From Ciona savignyi (taxonomy: Eukaryota > Chordata > Ascidiacea > Phlebobranchia > Cionidae): a stretch of DNA of 64,000 bases. Within the stretch, counting starts at the first letter, position 1. Every line of letters begins with the position of its first letter. The notes under the pieces were generated by a model. The model had not been told where the DNA came from, searched no databases, and saw only the letters and a program-made list of their open reading frames with translations. This document shows, piece by piece, positions 50,901 to 63,406 of the stretch. Position numbers and translations under genes: made by a program. The DNA lies in NCBI GenBank assembly GCA_000149265.1, contig CH003386.1:253989-317988 (forward strand), read 5' to 3'.

Positions 50901-53900
50901 CCTTAAACTGTCCATATGTATGTGTTTTAAATGATAGATAGCAATTTTAATTATGCTTTCAACTTAATGTTACTAATATAAAATTTAATATCCTCATTTC
51001 TCTGTGTAGTTTTCAAGGACACCAACACACCTTCACCTTTTGTGGAAAACCTCAATGACCCGGAATCCAAGGCAGCTGCCAAGCCAGACCACATCTACAT
51101 GGATTGTATGGGCTTCGGGATGGGCAACTCCTGTTTGCAGCTCACATTCCAAGCTTGCAATGTGGAGGAAGCTAAACTTCTGTATGACCATCTGGCACCA
51201 GTGTGTCCTATTATGGTGGGTGCATGGTGCATCCATCAATGTGATAAATAGTTACAATGCATGGAAGAGTCTGTACTCTGTAGTTTCTAGTTTCTACGCT
51301 TGGCTTTGTACGGAGAACCACTAGTTCTGGCGCTAGTATTTAACATACTGAATACCATTGGTAATATGACTGCTGATGAATGATTTTTTCGCACATGGAA
51401 TTATTTCTTTTTCTAGCTTGCGCTAAGTGCAGCCTCCCCGCTGTACAAAGGATACATTTCGGACATTGACGCAAGGTGGCAGGTCATTGCTGCGAGTGTT
51501 GATGATAGAACAAATGAGGAAATGGGCAACGAACCACTGAAAAACAACAAGTAAATTGTGCTTTTTGATCATATAAAACCAATGTTTGATGGTGACTTTG
51601 AAAACTTTATGTAATTGAATTCGAGACCACCTGAATGATACGAGTAGAATTGGCAAACATTTATTGTTATGCTTGTGATGCAAAAGTACCTTCTATGATG
51701 CTGTGTGTATTTTACTAGAGTTTTAATAGGGTACTCTGCACACCTAATTTAAATGGTACTATATCAAATACATATAAATAATATTTTTGTTAGGATTTAG
51801 TGACAGATATGTTGTTTTTTATATATTATTCTTTATTATTTTTTATGCTTTGTGCAAAGAGTAAAATATGCAACATTAGTAATCAATCAATTGAAGGATT
51901 TAACCTAGACGGAAGACTATAGATGATTATTTTTGAATAACATTCTTTTAATGTCAGAGTGCATAGGTTTATATTCCAGTGCTTAGCTTGTTTATAATCA
52001 GAGCTGCACTTAATTGAAAACGCTTGAACACACAACAGTCCAGTAGGTAATTGCTGACAGTAAATTACTCTGCCAATCAGTTTACTTTGTCCTGCTGTTA
52101 TTAACTTGGTTTAATAAGTTGAATAGTATTCAACTTCATATTGTTAAATGCCATTTCCTCTTTTTAAATGGAAATATCATGCTGTGACTTATGATAAATT
52201 GTTCTGAATCAAATTATAATAAACAGTAAATACTCAAAAGATAAATTTCTGCTCTGTAAACTGCAAACACATGAAGACAAGCTTATGCTATTCTAAAATT
52301 AACCATTTGTTATAAGAAAAGCTTGTAGTAGTTTGTCATAATAAAGGGATTTGTTTACACCATAAATAAGTTGCGCTGCAAAACTGCTGTACAGTGATGC
52401 AATTCAGCTGTGCATTGTTATGGCCTTGGACAGGTCTTAAACGTCTCTTATTGTTACAAAATAGTTAAAATACAATACAACCTTTACCATAATGGCATAC
52501 AATGTATTAGGAGTTAACGGAAATATAATTAAGACAACAGTAATTAAATATAAGAGACATTTGCATTTTTTGTTCCGGGAAGTTATGCAGGTTCATCAAT
52601 ATGTTAGAAAAAAAATTAATTATGCTGAGCACTAGTGCTATTATAGCTTGTTACCTCTTTAACCATAAGAACAATGTTTAGACAACTACCATTTTAAAAT
52701 AACCTGCTGAAACCTGTATAAATATATATCGCTAATGTTGGCAGTTACAGTATGCTTCTTACTATTTATTTTATAGCCTATATATACACCATTAGAGTAA
52801 TGTACACGGGTCTCACATGAAAATCGCACACGCAAATAGCGGAGTCTTGTAAAGTTTTTTTTCTTCAGGCATGTGATTCAAAAATCAAGGTACGACTCAA
52901 TCGATAGCTTCCTGTCAAGTAACTCTAAAATTTTCAACGACATTAATTTAGAAGTTGACGAAGAGGTCAAATCAACATTGCTTAACGCAGGTGAATATGA
53001 ATAAATATGCAAGCACACATTTTGTGGTGTCATTTTCAAACCATAATTATAATAATAATGGGTTCCCTTCGTAATTCTGAACATTTTTATTTTCTGTCTT
53101 TTTTTTTTTTTTTCTGCAGGGCATGCTCTTTTTTTGCAACGTCCTTTAATTAAAAAAAGGGGGAATTTACACTTTCGAACAAATTTGAAAGAGGCAGATT
53201 TTTAAGAATTTTTTAGCGTTATTGGCTTGCCGATATTTCTAGATTGAAACGAAATATTTACTTAAAATTCTATGAAAATTAAAGATGAACAACACCGTCA
53301 ACACGATTGTGGGAAACCTAACTAGAATTAAAATTACCAAGTTTATCAGGAAAATCCCCAAAACAAAATATGCATAACGGTAATTACAATATTATTACGC
53401 GTGTGAATGAGAACCCGATCGTTTATGCAAAAATGTAGTGGGCACCCAACAGTGGTTTTAAAAATAGTGCTTGTTCACACATGGTTGACAACCTCTAGTA
53501 TTAAAATATTGTTTTTGTTTTTATTTACTGTATAAAGTATGTTCATTTGCTATTACCAACATACATACAAAAAAATTTAAATGTGACGATTTTTTTTTAC
53601 AAAACTCCAAACTCCTGCACATTTATTCTCTGATTTAACATCCTCCACATCACAGTTCATCACAATTAAAACATGGTATTTAAAAACAACTGACTGTTGT
53701 GGATCAAAATTTATATTACCTAAAAACCACAAACAAAAAGTCAAAACGAAATTTTTAGATATCTTTTGCGATGATTATCCTTTAAAAGTTTATCCCAGTA
53801 TAATATCTTTTCGAATTTCTAGAAAACATAAAATTACTCAAATATATTGATTGATTCTATCCACAGGCATTGACGATCTTCTTGCACAGCACATAGCACA

Positions 53901-56900
53901 TCTGTGGATTCGAGATCCTTTGACTTTGTTTTCAAAGAAAATTGACTTGGATGATGAAAACGAAGCAGACCATTTCGAGGTAAACTATTCTAAAATAATT
54001 AAAGAATTAAACTTGCAAACAGACAGTCTACTATAAACAAAAATCCTGATCCTAAGATAACAAAAATTGTTTTGAGATAAAATAATTTACCTCTATTTGT
54101 AAAATTAAACTGTAATATTTTGGTGTTAACATTTTGCTTGGACTGTCGCTCGAATTCATGCATTGTGGTATAAAGTAACTTTAGAAATGTGTTTTATTCC
54201 TAATAACCACAGAAATCTTCGAACGAGTTTGCTTTAACAAACATTATAAATAACCCTTGCTCAAATAAGCTTTGTTTTGCAAAGAAATTTTAGTAGAACA
54301 ATAATATAACAAACCATAATCTATTTTTGACATTTTGCATATTTTTACTGTGGAATGTAGATTATCAATATTGACTCAACCTGGATATTCATTTGAATGA
54401 ACAATTGAACCCCGACTTTTATTTTCCAAAGGTGTGACCACAAATAAAACGGATAATGGATGAAATTTAGCTTTGTGTACATTGAGAAACACAAGTTGGC
54501 TGATGTATTGTTAGATGTTGTAGATTTTCTGTCATGGTTTCTGGGTTAACTACTTGTGTGCAAGTGGTGATTGATAAGTTTCAGGTACAAACATTTATAA
54601 TGTTCCATGCACTTTTGGAATACCACAAGTTTATTCCAACCCTGTGTATGCTTTCATATTAGTTTCAGCTGTTTCTTAAACACAGTTAAAACTGTCTTTG
54701 AAAATGTTTTTTAATGAATTTATGCATCAATTTTTATATTTTTATAGGGAAAACTTCTGTTTGACTTGTAATTGATAGATTAGTAATGTCCTGACACTTT
54801 TATTTATTATAGAATATTTGTTTGGGGATTTAAAAATTAGCAGAAAATAACTCCTGAGGCATTTCAAACTATGAAAAACAGCATTGAAGTGATAAGCACT
54901 TTTTTATATTGTATATATTGTATAAATTTTAATATTGTATAAATTTTAAAGACTTTTGACTGTGTATGGTAAACTATTCCTAGCCCAAGTGTGGCTAGGA
55001 GAGTTTTCCAACATTTGACCAGTTCTTTTAGATAACTGCGGATATGGTGTGACTGTCACCATAGCAGCAAATTCATCCATCCTATTCCTACCATATACTT
55101 TTTCCAAATACCGACCGAGCTGATGAAAGTTCCCACTTTTCTGCAGAACATCCAATCCACGAACTGGCAGTCGATGCGGTTCAAACCTCCACCTCCGGGA
55201 TCATCCATCGGATGGAGAGTCGAGTTCCGGGTGTGCGAGGCCCAGCTCACCGACTTCGAGAACGCGGCTTTCGTCGTGTTCATTGTCCTACTCACTCGCG
55301 TCATACTCACCTATAAACTCGATTTCCTCATGCCGATATCTAAAGTAAGTTTTTTTTGTGGAAGTTGGGCAGAATCTATTGTGGCCCCAAACTTACTAGC
55401 ATAGGGGTTATGTTAGGTGTGTCCGGGGTGTACTTTTATTGCAAATAATGCCAACATGCATACATTCACATGTTTGTGAAATTTTGCTTTTCAGCAAAAG
55501 AACAAATTTTAGCCAATATGCATCCAACGCAGCTATATGCTAAAGTTTTTTTAGCTATGAAATATGACATATGGCTTGTCTAAATTAAGCTTTGGGTAAA
55601 TCAGAACATTTATAAAATCAGCCAATGGTGCAGATTGCACAGTAACACAGTATAGGAATGCAAAATATAAAATGGTATCAAATAAAATTGAATGATGTTT
55701 ATTTGTATGTTTGCTCTTTAAAATACCATTTAGTCCCAAGTATTTAGAACAATTGTTACGTTTACACATTTAGAAAATTCAGTTTAATAGTACAAAAAAC
55801 AGTGTAGAAATGTTCATCTTACTTAATAATAATGAAAGAAACTGTATAAACAAACAACAAGATTTCTCCGAGATGAATAGATTAAACCAATCACATCAAG
55901 ATTTTAGTTGAAAATTCTTAGGATTTCACAACGCGAGATATTAATGTTCTGTACCAATAGAAGACTCAATACTTACATAAAAATGGCAAAAGAAACCTGG
56001 CTAAAAATGTTTTTTTCTTTATTTAATAAAATTGGGTTTGATGTATTGTTTTGTAAAGTTGATTTAAAAATAGTTTTAAACCAGTCTATGCAAACTATAG
56101 AAATGAAAATTTTTCAAAATCCTTAATAAATTAGTTGATTTCTTTCGTTACAGGTGGATACCAATATGGAGAAATCACAAAAGAACAACGCGATTTTGAC
56201 AGAAAAATTTCACTTCCGGAAAAACGTAATGACAAGTCAATCCCCAGCTTGCTGTGCTCAACTCTGCTCATTTAAATCGAACTGCACAGAGGGTTCAGGT
56301 AAATACCTTTTTGTGTAGTTTTAAAACTAATTTGTTTCCTGTAAGCGATAATGGTTAAGTGCCCTGGGACAAAAATACACATTATGGTGGATAGGGTGTT
56401 TATTGAACCTAGAACCTGTCTGGTGTTGAAACCGTAAACCACAGTCCATACATATATAAGTAATATCTGTTCATACTGTTAGCTGTTTGCATTCCCTGAT
56501 CTTACTTTATCTCTTTTAGCGAGCGAGATTCCACCCCCAGACTTGTCAGAATGTTGTTCAGAAATGACCATAGATACAATTATTAACGGGAAGGTATGTC
56601 GAGGTTTCAACATATGTTACCTAATTGTATAAAAGATGTTGCATGGGATTGTACAATGGTCTAAATAAAAAAGTTATTACTTTTATACTGAACTTTGTTT
56701 AACCAAGAATAGAACAATACTTCTACTTTTTAGATTTAAGCAACACAATTTCGGTTAAAACATGTTTAATAATTTACAAATTAACATGTTTTAAACTTAT
56801 TTCACTAGAAAAAAAATTGCTGTATTTTGGAGGGGTTAAAAATTAAGGGTAATTTTTACCAGACTTAAATCCTAACAAATTACGCAATTTTAATCAGGAA

Positions 56901-57550
56901 GATGAATTTCCCGGCTTCATTCCCCTCATCCGAAGATACCTCGATAGCGTGGAGGTAGGTGTGGAAGCAAGATGTAGCATCTCGGAGTACCTCAATCTTA
57001 TCGGGAAGAGAGCATCTGGTGAGTGGGGGTGGGATGCAGAGCCTTAGATAACCTTCATTTCTATTATTCCTGACATTTTATTCCTCATTTCTACATTAGT
57101 TGCATGCATACATATTGAACCAACAATGTGACATGCCTCTTTTCCATGACTGCAATGGTTTGACTATGCCAATGGTATTTCTTTGCTATAACCAATCACA
57201 TGACTGCTGCACTGCAAATAATAAAAGCAGATTTTCATTTTCCTGACTTCTTAAAATCTTAACGTATTCTAACTATGTTTCTAAATTAGGTAGTATTAAG
57301 AGTTAATACCTAAGTACCCTCTTTACCTACAGGTGAGTATATGAGTGCGGCCCAGTGGATTCGGCATTTTGTTACAAGTCATCCCGAATATAAGCATGAC
57401 TCCGTAGTTTCCGATTCCATTGCATACGACTTGCTTGTGCACTGTGATCAAATCGAAAAGGGCACAGTGAAATGCCACCAGCTCTTTGGAATGCCTAGGC
57501 ATAAAAGTGAATACATACCAGCGAAGAAAGACCTTCCAAATGGCATTTGA
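47979..57550 (+). CDS. GCLC: Glutamate-cysteine ligase catalytic subunit, complete, 651 residues
   Basis: Fifteen exons: 47979-48131, 48512-48624, 48781-48897, 49839-49904, 50231-50347, 50744-50802, 51010-51215, 51417-51550, 52869-52990, 53867-53979, 55147-55344, 56154-56298, 56520-56593, 56898-57018 and 57333-57550. Every phase agrees over 1956 coding bases. It catalyses the ATP-dependent joining of glutamate and cysteine, the rate-limiting cytosolic step of glutathione synthesis, usually with a modifier subunit. Landmarks: [16 protein letters not shown] start; [109 protein letters not shown]. Length is close to vertebrate GCLC (637). The vertebrate Cys-Cys after MGFGMGN is Ser-Cys here. The region around residues 515-570 is the least conserved. 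Confidence 0.96.
49146..49330 (+). mobile_element. Degenerate tRNA-derived SINE
   Basis: Head remnant AGCTTGGTTGGTTAC, middle TAGTCGATTTTGTGTTTGGGC, then AATACAACACACTGCAATAG. The 3' tail is lost. In GCLC intron 3. Confidence 0.6.
49471..49527. repeat. Two-copy tandem repeat, period 29
   Basis: AAATGCACCTAACATTGCGT is repeated with 29-base spacing inside GCLC intron 3. Confidence 0.8.
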
Positions 57551-58797
57551 TCGCATTTTGTTTGTGTTAACCGGCCACCTTCATTTTACCTGCACTTACG
57601 AAGTTCAGTTTTATCCGAGCCTTTTAGAAATCATGGCCCATATTTCCATCTCTAATTTATTCATCCTGCGTAGCGTTTAATTTTAGCTTTTGAAACAGCA
57701 AGTGTTCGTTACATTCGCTCACAGGTAAACTATCATATGGACAAGGGACCTGGAGTGGATATATGTACATTCCATATTAATCATAAGGTATCATTAGCTA
57801 ACACCAAGACATGCAATGCTGATGTCAATTCGGGCAAGATTTCGGCTTTAATAGTGATGCATTATTGTCTGTTGGTCACCATTAAAATGCTACCATTATA
57901 TACTACACTGCCAGTAACATCTGGTATTGCAATACTTTGCTAATACAATGTAATTTGGATACTGCCCTGAAAATTTGTTTGTTGAACTTGGAATGCTTGT
58001 TGAACTTGTAGATGTTTAAACGGTATTGCCACTGAAGAAATGTCAATGTAATTAACACCATTTATTTAAAGGACAGAATAATAATGTTTGCGAATCGGAA
58101 AACGCAAGGTGCGTAATAACACGTCGGTGTTATTATCGCAGATTAACTTGGGAATATGTAAGATATCGTGCGTACTATAAGATAAATTTGGTTCAATAAT
58201 AAAAGCTGCAAAATGTTATCTTCCACTTTGGGGTAATATACGTAGACCTAATGTGTGCGGTCTAAAGAAAACTTAAAGGCGTTAACAGTGAGCAAGCCAC
58301 ATTACTCTAGCTAGGGATTTTTACATTAATTATCCCATAATTATGGGACACCTTTTGAATGTTCATATTTTTCTGCGTCACTTTCGTGATAGGCATGTCC
58401 AGTCGCCAAGTCATTGGTAAAAACCGGTTATCGTATTAGACTAAAACTTCCAATAATGCTAACTGACATATTGATAGTTCGTCTTAAAATTAAATTTTAC
58501 TAAAACCTAAAACCTTTTACTAAAACTTGTAACTTTGAGTGATTTTAAGATTACCGCCACATAGCAGTATGTTTCTACATAACGTAAGTGGCTGGTCGAA
58601 GCTCTTATCGCATGTACATAATCCTAAACTTACGCTTAAAAATAATTCGCCGTATGTGTTCCGTTGATGTACCGGTAGGGTATTTACATTTACGAACATA
58701 ACAAATTAATGCTCAATATCTGCACACACTCTTCTGGTACAACCAATAAAATTTTAGCTTGGAGCAAACAAAAATAAGCGACCTTCATACATAAATT
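57551..58797. other. Convergent intergenic region, GCLC and JmjC gene 3' ends
   Basis: Contains the GCLC 3' UTR, with an AATAAA candidate at 58198-58203. No gene is supported; open frames here are short and unstructured. Confidence 0.4.
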
Positions 58798-60372
58798 TCA
58801 CAGTTCATACTTTTGGACACTGCTTTCGTTATCGTTTACTACGTCATGATGCTCTATGTGATTATATTTTTCAACGACGTTCTCATGTTCTTTATAATGT
58901 TTTTCCAAAGTGTACCATTCGTGTAGTGCAGCTCGTATGGCATCGTCAGTTATATCTTTACTTGGAAATTTGTCAGTGATGTTGGAACCGATAAGTTGAG
59001 TGAAAATTCGGTTACCGTAGAATTTGCTACCTCTTAATACTTTCTGGTATTTCGTAATCCAACTTTGTCTTATCAAATACTCATATTTATCAATCTCGTT
59101 CCTTAATAAATTTTCGACTTTGCGCACTGGAATAAACGAGCATTCAAACAAAACTGAATTTTCTTCAATGAATTCAGAAACTTCGTAACCAAACACACGA
59201 ACCTGTTCCCTAGTTGCATTATTAACTTCTTTGACTGTGAGTTTTCCATCTGAATTGACATCAAACGTTTTGATTATTGTAGTACAGTTTCTCCACCAGT
59301 TTGTCTTCTCTTCGCTATTACAAACCTTTTCAAACCTGGAAAGAGAGCAAACCTCGCCACACATTATGACCATATCAAGCGCATGGGAATGATGATTTTC
59401 TAAGTCATCCAATCCGAAGTTCATATAGCCTGACCCGTTCCATTTCCACATAACATCAAAGTCACTTAGCAACCTCGGAGTTTTCAAATCAATATCTCCA
59501 GTGCAGTCTGAAAAATCGAGTTTGCTTTTGTCATTCCCAAAATCCCAAAACTGTATAACAACAGCCAAATTGTTCCCACTTCCAGAATTCACCTGATGAA
59601 AATAACCTCTAGGGATAAACAAGCAATCACCGGGATACATTGTAATGTTACTCCAAGGTACTTTGCTAATATTCGGATACTTGATTAGATCTACAGACAT
59701 TGGATTAATCTCAGAAGCGCCTCCGTCACCGCCGCCTTTAGCTTCAGTTTCTAATCTCTCATGAACCAAATCCTCGTAGCGTGATTCCACCATCTTCCAT
59801 TGCTTTTCGCCGATCATTTGACAATTTAGTTGATGCAGCGCGTCCTCGTGTAGCAAGCTCATTCCCCCTCCCTTGTTCCACCATATATTCACTTCGCTAA
59901 ACTGTTTTGTAAATCCACCGCATGCTGTTAACGTCGGAATAACTGGAAACTCCTTGTACATTTGTTGAGGTAACTTAGACACGACGTAGCTATTGGAATG
60001 TAGTAGATGATCTACAAAGTGTCGGATGGTGTCTCGACCGTAATATGTCTCACCCAACGGCCGAGGAAATCTATAATTTAAGGCTTGTATTCGAACTTCT
60101 AACTCTCCATATTTTGCTTTAATGTAATCGTTCGTCCAGTGTTTAAATACCGGCTGATTGATCAAACTTCCTCGGAAAATTGCAGCCTTTTTTGAAAGAA
60201 CGAAATTGTTCTTGAATTCCTCCGGTGATGGTGCATTATGCAACAAAATTTCTTCCACAAAAGACTCCGCAGGTCGGTGGTACCCGAAAGGTTTAAGATG
60301 TCCCACTGGCGTAGTAGAAACATAGCTTATTGATAGACTAACCAAAACTATGATACAATTCTTAACCACCAT
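58798..60372 (-). CDS. Secretory-pathway JmjC/cupin oxygenase with EF-hand, intronless, 524 residues
   Basis: One uninterrupted frame. Residues 1-20 are a signal peptide (CIIVLVSLSISYVSTTP). Residues 30-280 form a JmjC (cupin_8) domain of the Fe(II)/2-oxoglutarate oxygenase superfamily, with an iron triad of H175 and D177 (LLHEDALHQLNC) and H259 (FIPRGYFHQV). K190 in GEKQWKMV resembles conserved positions of the JMJD5/FIH branch. A Gly-rich patch spans 213-219. An EF-hand loop occupies 371-382 (DVNSDGKLTVKE). Several NxS/T sites fit a lumenal or secreted location. The C-terminus KYEL resembles ER-retention KDEL variants. By family it would hydroxylate a protein or peptide substrate in the ER or outside the cell; the substrate is unknown. 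The lack of introns is striking beside its neighbours. Confidence 0.85.
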   Translation of the reverse strand: MVVKNCIIVLVSLSISYVSTTPVGHLKPFGYHRPAESFVEEILLHNAPSPEEFKNNFVLSKKAAIFRGSLINQPVFKHWTNDYIKAKYGELEVRIQALNYRFPRPLGETYYGRDTIRHFVDHLLHSNSYVVSKLPQQMYKEFPVIPTLTACGGFTKQFSEVNIWWNKGGGMSLLHEDALHQLNCQMIGEKQWKMVESRYEDLVHERLETEAKGGGDGGASEINPMSVDLIKYPNISKVPWSNITMYPGDCLFIPRGYFHQVNSGSGNNLAVVIQFWDFGNDKSKLDFSDCTGDIDLKTPRLLSDFDVMWKWNGSGYMNFGLDDLENHHSHALDMVIMCGEVCSLSRFEKVCNSEEKTNWWRNCTTIIKTFDVNSDGKLTVKEVNNATREQVRVFGYEVSEFIEENSVLFECSFIPVRKVENLLRNEIDKYEYLIRQSWITKYQKVLRGSKFYGNRIFTQLIGSNITDKFPSKDITDDAIRAALHEWYTLEKHYKEHENVVEKYNHIEHHDVVNDNESSVQKYEL

Positions 60373-60398
60373 ATTAAGAGGACTAGATTTAAACTTTG

Positions 60399-60406
60399 TT
60401 TATATA
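60399..60406 (-). promoter_or_regulatory. TATA-box candidate for the JmjC/EF-hand gene
   Basis: TATATAAA on the minus strand, about 27-34 bases upstream of the ATG at 60372, would give a very short leader. A strong acceptor-like TTTTTTTTTCAG ends just upstream at 60416, so this could instead be part of a spliced or trans-spliced leader. Confidence 0.35.
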
Positions 60407-60418
60407 CCTAAGCTGCTG

Positions 60419-61719
60419 AAAAAAAAACATTTTCCATCTATTTAATTTAATTCCTTTATATATAACATATTGTTGTACTTTGTGCACATTTGCTGAATTT
60501 AAACGTGACTATGTGCTCATTTTCTATCATTCTAGAATAAAAACTATCAGCAAATTTTGGGCAAATTTCCTAAAGACCTAAACAAACTCAGATAAACTAT
60601 ATTGAAGCTACGCTCTTTGTTAAACCTAAAGCTTCTGTAGATTTATAGGAGGTATTCTTAACTGGTAAGCAATAAATCGTACTTGAAAACGGAAATATTA
60701 AAGTGATAAAGGTTTAGCTTTTCACGGCATTCAAATTCTGAGAAACTAAATAGGCCTACTTACTGATCAGTCTGACTTAACGCCCAATATTATGAGAATA
60801 GAATCAACTTCGGTTTTTAACTAACCTGTCAGTGTATTCGATATGCTGTGGACAATTTAGTGCAAATCACCCAAGGAAATTCCCAACAAACGCTAAAAAA
60901 ATACTGCAGTTTGTAGTCAAACTGTTATTGAAGTTTACGCTGGGAAAATCGTTAAAATATATAAAAGAGAAACAATTATATTACCCTATTGCCACTTATA
61001 TAAAACAGAGACTTTTAAATCCAACAAATGTCTATACAGAGTTATAAAGCCGAACAAAAAGGCGTAACAGACCCCTACCCAAGTGTACTATAAAAGCCGG
61101 CACAATGCACAAAAGGCAAAATAAGGCCGTACCATTTTTAGGATAGGAGGATAGGATATTCATCTTTATCCCCGTGAATGGGAAAACCAAGGAGGTTAAC
61201 ACACGGGCAATCACCTCGCGCCCATCGTCGGGTTACCGGAGGTATTGCAGTGTGTTGTATATGATAGATAGGTTCCTTCAATTTGGAAGAACCCATTAAT
61301 CCGCTGAGTTCAGGCAATGTCTGTAAAGTGCCTTGCCCAAGAACACAACCGACTAGCTAGCGACCAGTTTCGCACCTGCAACCTTTCGATTGAAAGGCGA
61401 CGCACTTAATACCAACGGGCCGGACAAACTCAGTTTTTAAACTGAATTAAATTGGTATTTGTTTTGCACACATGTTAGTTGACTGTAACCATAACTGTAG
61501 TGGCAGTTTATTTCGTAAATATGTGGTTGCACAGCTTGCCGAGTGTGGAACTCCCCATTTTTGTTAAACATCTATTTGGCTGTGTTACCCTAGGGAACTT
61601 CCCTACGTACAAGTTATTTTCTTTATGTGCTCACGAAAGGTTTGTATATCGTCTCATATATTTGTTTAATTCGTCTAAAATACACAAGTTTGTTGTTGCG
61701 TTTGATTTAACCTAACGCA
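60419..61719. other. Divergent intergenic region, JmjC gene and SMG6-like gene
   Basis: AT-rich, with one SINE at 61141-61423. The promoter of the plus-strand gene should lie between that SINE and 61720; I see no clear TATA box. Confidence 0.4.
61141..61423 (-). mobile_element. tRNA-derived SINE, full length
   Basis: Tail GGATAGGAGGATAGG, body with ATCGTCGGGTTACCGGAG, and the complement of the tRNA-like head ending CCAACGGGCCGG. Well preserved apart from small deletions (GATCTGA in the body, CGGTTAG near the head). Confidence 0.9.
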
Positions 61720-63406
61720 ATGGCGTCAAAGGCGTTACCAATTGTTTCATTGGACGAAAATTCACTGCGACGGTTGCATCAAAAGCTTCTTAAAATGAAA
61801 GAAAATGAAACGCAGGAAACTTATAAAACACCAGGTAGGAATAACGCTCTTTGGATTGATTTTGAGGTCAATCCTACATATTGTTATATGTGCACATTAT
61901 CGATTAATACTGTAATTTAAGTTAATTGTAAATGTGAGATAAGGTGATGGATGGATGTGCCATTTCTATTTTGGCAGATAGGATAATCCCATTAAAGGAT
62001 TTATTTACGGTTACCCTCTGTTTGCTGGCGTCCATGGTCCAGTTCTCCACTGTATATTGGGGCTGTTACCCTGGAGATATCTGGTGTGTTTAAAATTACG
62101 TGGGAGAAACAAACATATTACTTACCTAAATTGTCCATCAATGACTAAATTACGTAGACAAGATGATGTTAAACAAGTTTTGTGAAAATATGGACAAAGT
62201 TAACATATAACACAGGGCAATGGTTGTTATTTCCAGCAGACCAATTATATAGCACAAGATCAAAGTCGCAGTTTGGTGGACAAAATATACTTACAAATTA
62301 AAAGTTGGATTTGTTTGGGGTAAAATATTTTAAGAACGCCAAATGGGTCCAGGCAATACCCGAAAAGTGCCTTGCCCAAACACACAACTGACTACCAAAA
62401 ATAGTGACGCACTTACTCACTAAACTATTTGCCCAGAGATAGATGTACAGGCTGGTATAAGAAGCATGGCAATGGCAGATGTAACACTAGTACTTTTTTC
62501 TTAGAATAGCTTGTTTTATTCTTTTATAGAAAAATGGGTTTACATTACAGGTGGTACCCTATATGTGGCTTGAAGCATAGAGCTTTAATTTTTTGTACCA
62601 ATGCTTTCTTGTAAAAATTTGCTATGTACTTCATTTACTGGTACTGGCTGAGGGTGGTAGCTTAACTGTCTTGTCAATTCAATGCACAAAAGATATCCTA
62701 ATTTGTATAATGACAAAAATTACATTTTTGATTATTTCTTGCAGAGAATCAACCCCGACAGAGAAAGGCAGTGAGATCTCCGAAGTTTGAAGTCTACAGA
62801 CCTGGCGTTACCCGGTTATCTAATCGTACTGATAACTTGAACAGAGAGTAATTACCAATTGTTTATTTTCCACAATTAGCCAATATGTGTAGTTGTCATA
62901 TAGCATGCAAGATTTATCATATGGCATGCAAGATTTCTAATCAGTTAGCTAATTTATACTTCATCTGACCTTCAATTCAAAGATGTTAATTTCGAAACTA
63001 GCTACTAGCTTGTCCTTCTCTCTAATTTTAAAAACTCGCGCCTAATATCCAGTTCTTAGTATACCGGTATACCCTATTGGTAGTATGTTAAACCATCAAG
63101 TGAAATAATTTGAGATCAAAACTATCGACTTATTAGTCGGTTCTATCACTGAGTAAGGTATACTTTTATAGTTGTTTATTGGGTTAAACATCAATTATAA
63201 AAATGTCACCATCTTGTTTTTAAATGCTCTAAAAGCTTACCCAACCACCTCCAGTTTCCCATCTCAAATAATTAAAATGAGTATCCTACATTTTTGCAGA
63301 ACAAAAAAGAACTCCACACCTACAAAGCTAGAAGAAAATTCGAAAGAGCATAAAATCGGTAAAGGTCGAAAACCGCTTCAGAAAGATAAAGAAAAAAGAT
63401 ACACTC
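61720..63406 (+). CDS. SMG6/EST1A-like protein, N-terminal exons (partial, continues right of window)
   Basis: Three coding exons with consistent phases: 61720-61834 (MASKALPIVSLDENSLRRLH), 62745-62847 and 63300-63406. The second encodes RSPKFEVYRPGVTRLSNRT, which closely resembles the first exon-junction-complex-binding motif of SMG6 (a PDLEIYKPGLSRLRNK-type sequence in vertebrates, from memory). The third is Lys-rich and low in complexity. SMG6 is the nonsense-mediated-decay endonuclease; its N-terminus is long and disordered, and the 14-3-3-like and PIN domains would lie downstream. The phase-1 donor at 63407 (GTAAGT) means the gene continues. R3HCC1-type proteins carry a similar motif and are the main alternative. 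Confidence 0.55.
62343..62437 (-). mobile_element. SINE fragment
   Basis: GGTCCAGGCAATACCCGAAA, then GTGCCTTGCCCAAACACACA and a degraded head complement. In intron 1 of the SMG6-like gene. Confidence 0.6.
62897..62939. repeat. Two-copy tandem repeat, period about 22
   Basis: CATATAGCATGCAAGATTT and CATATGGCATGCAAGATTT occur in tandem, in an intron of the SMG6-like gene. Confidence 0.75.
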
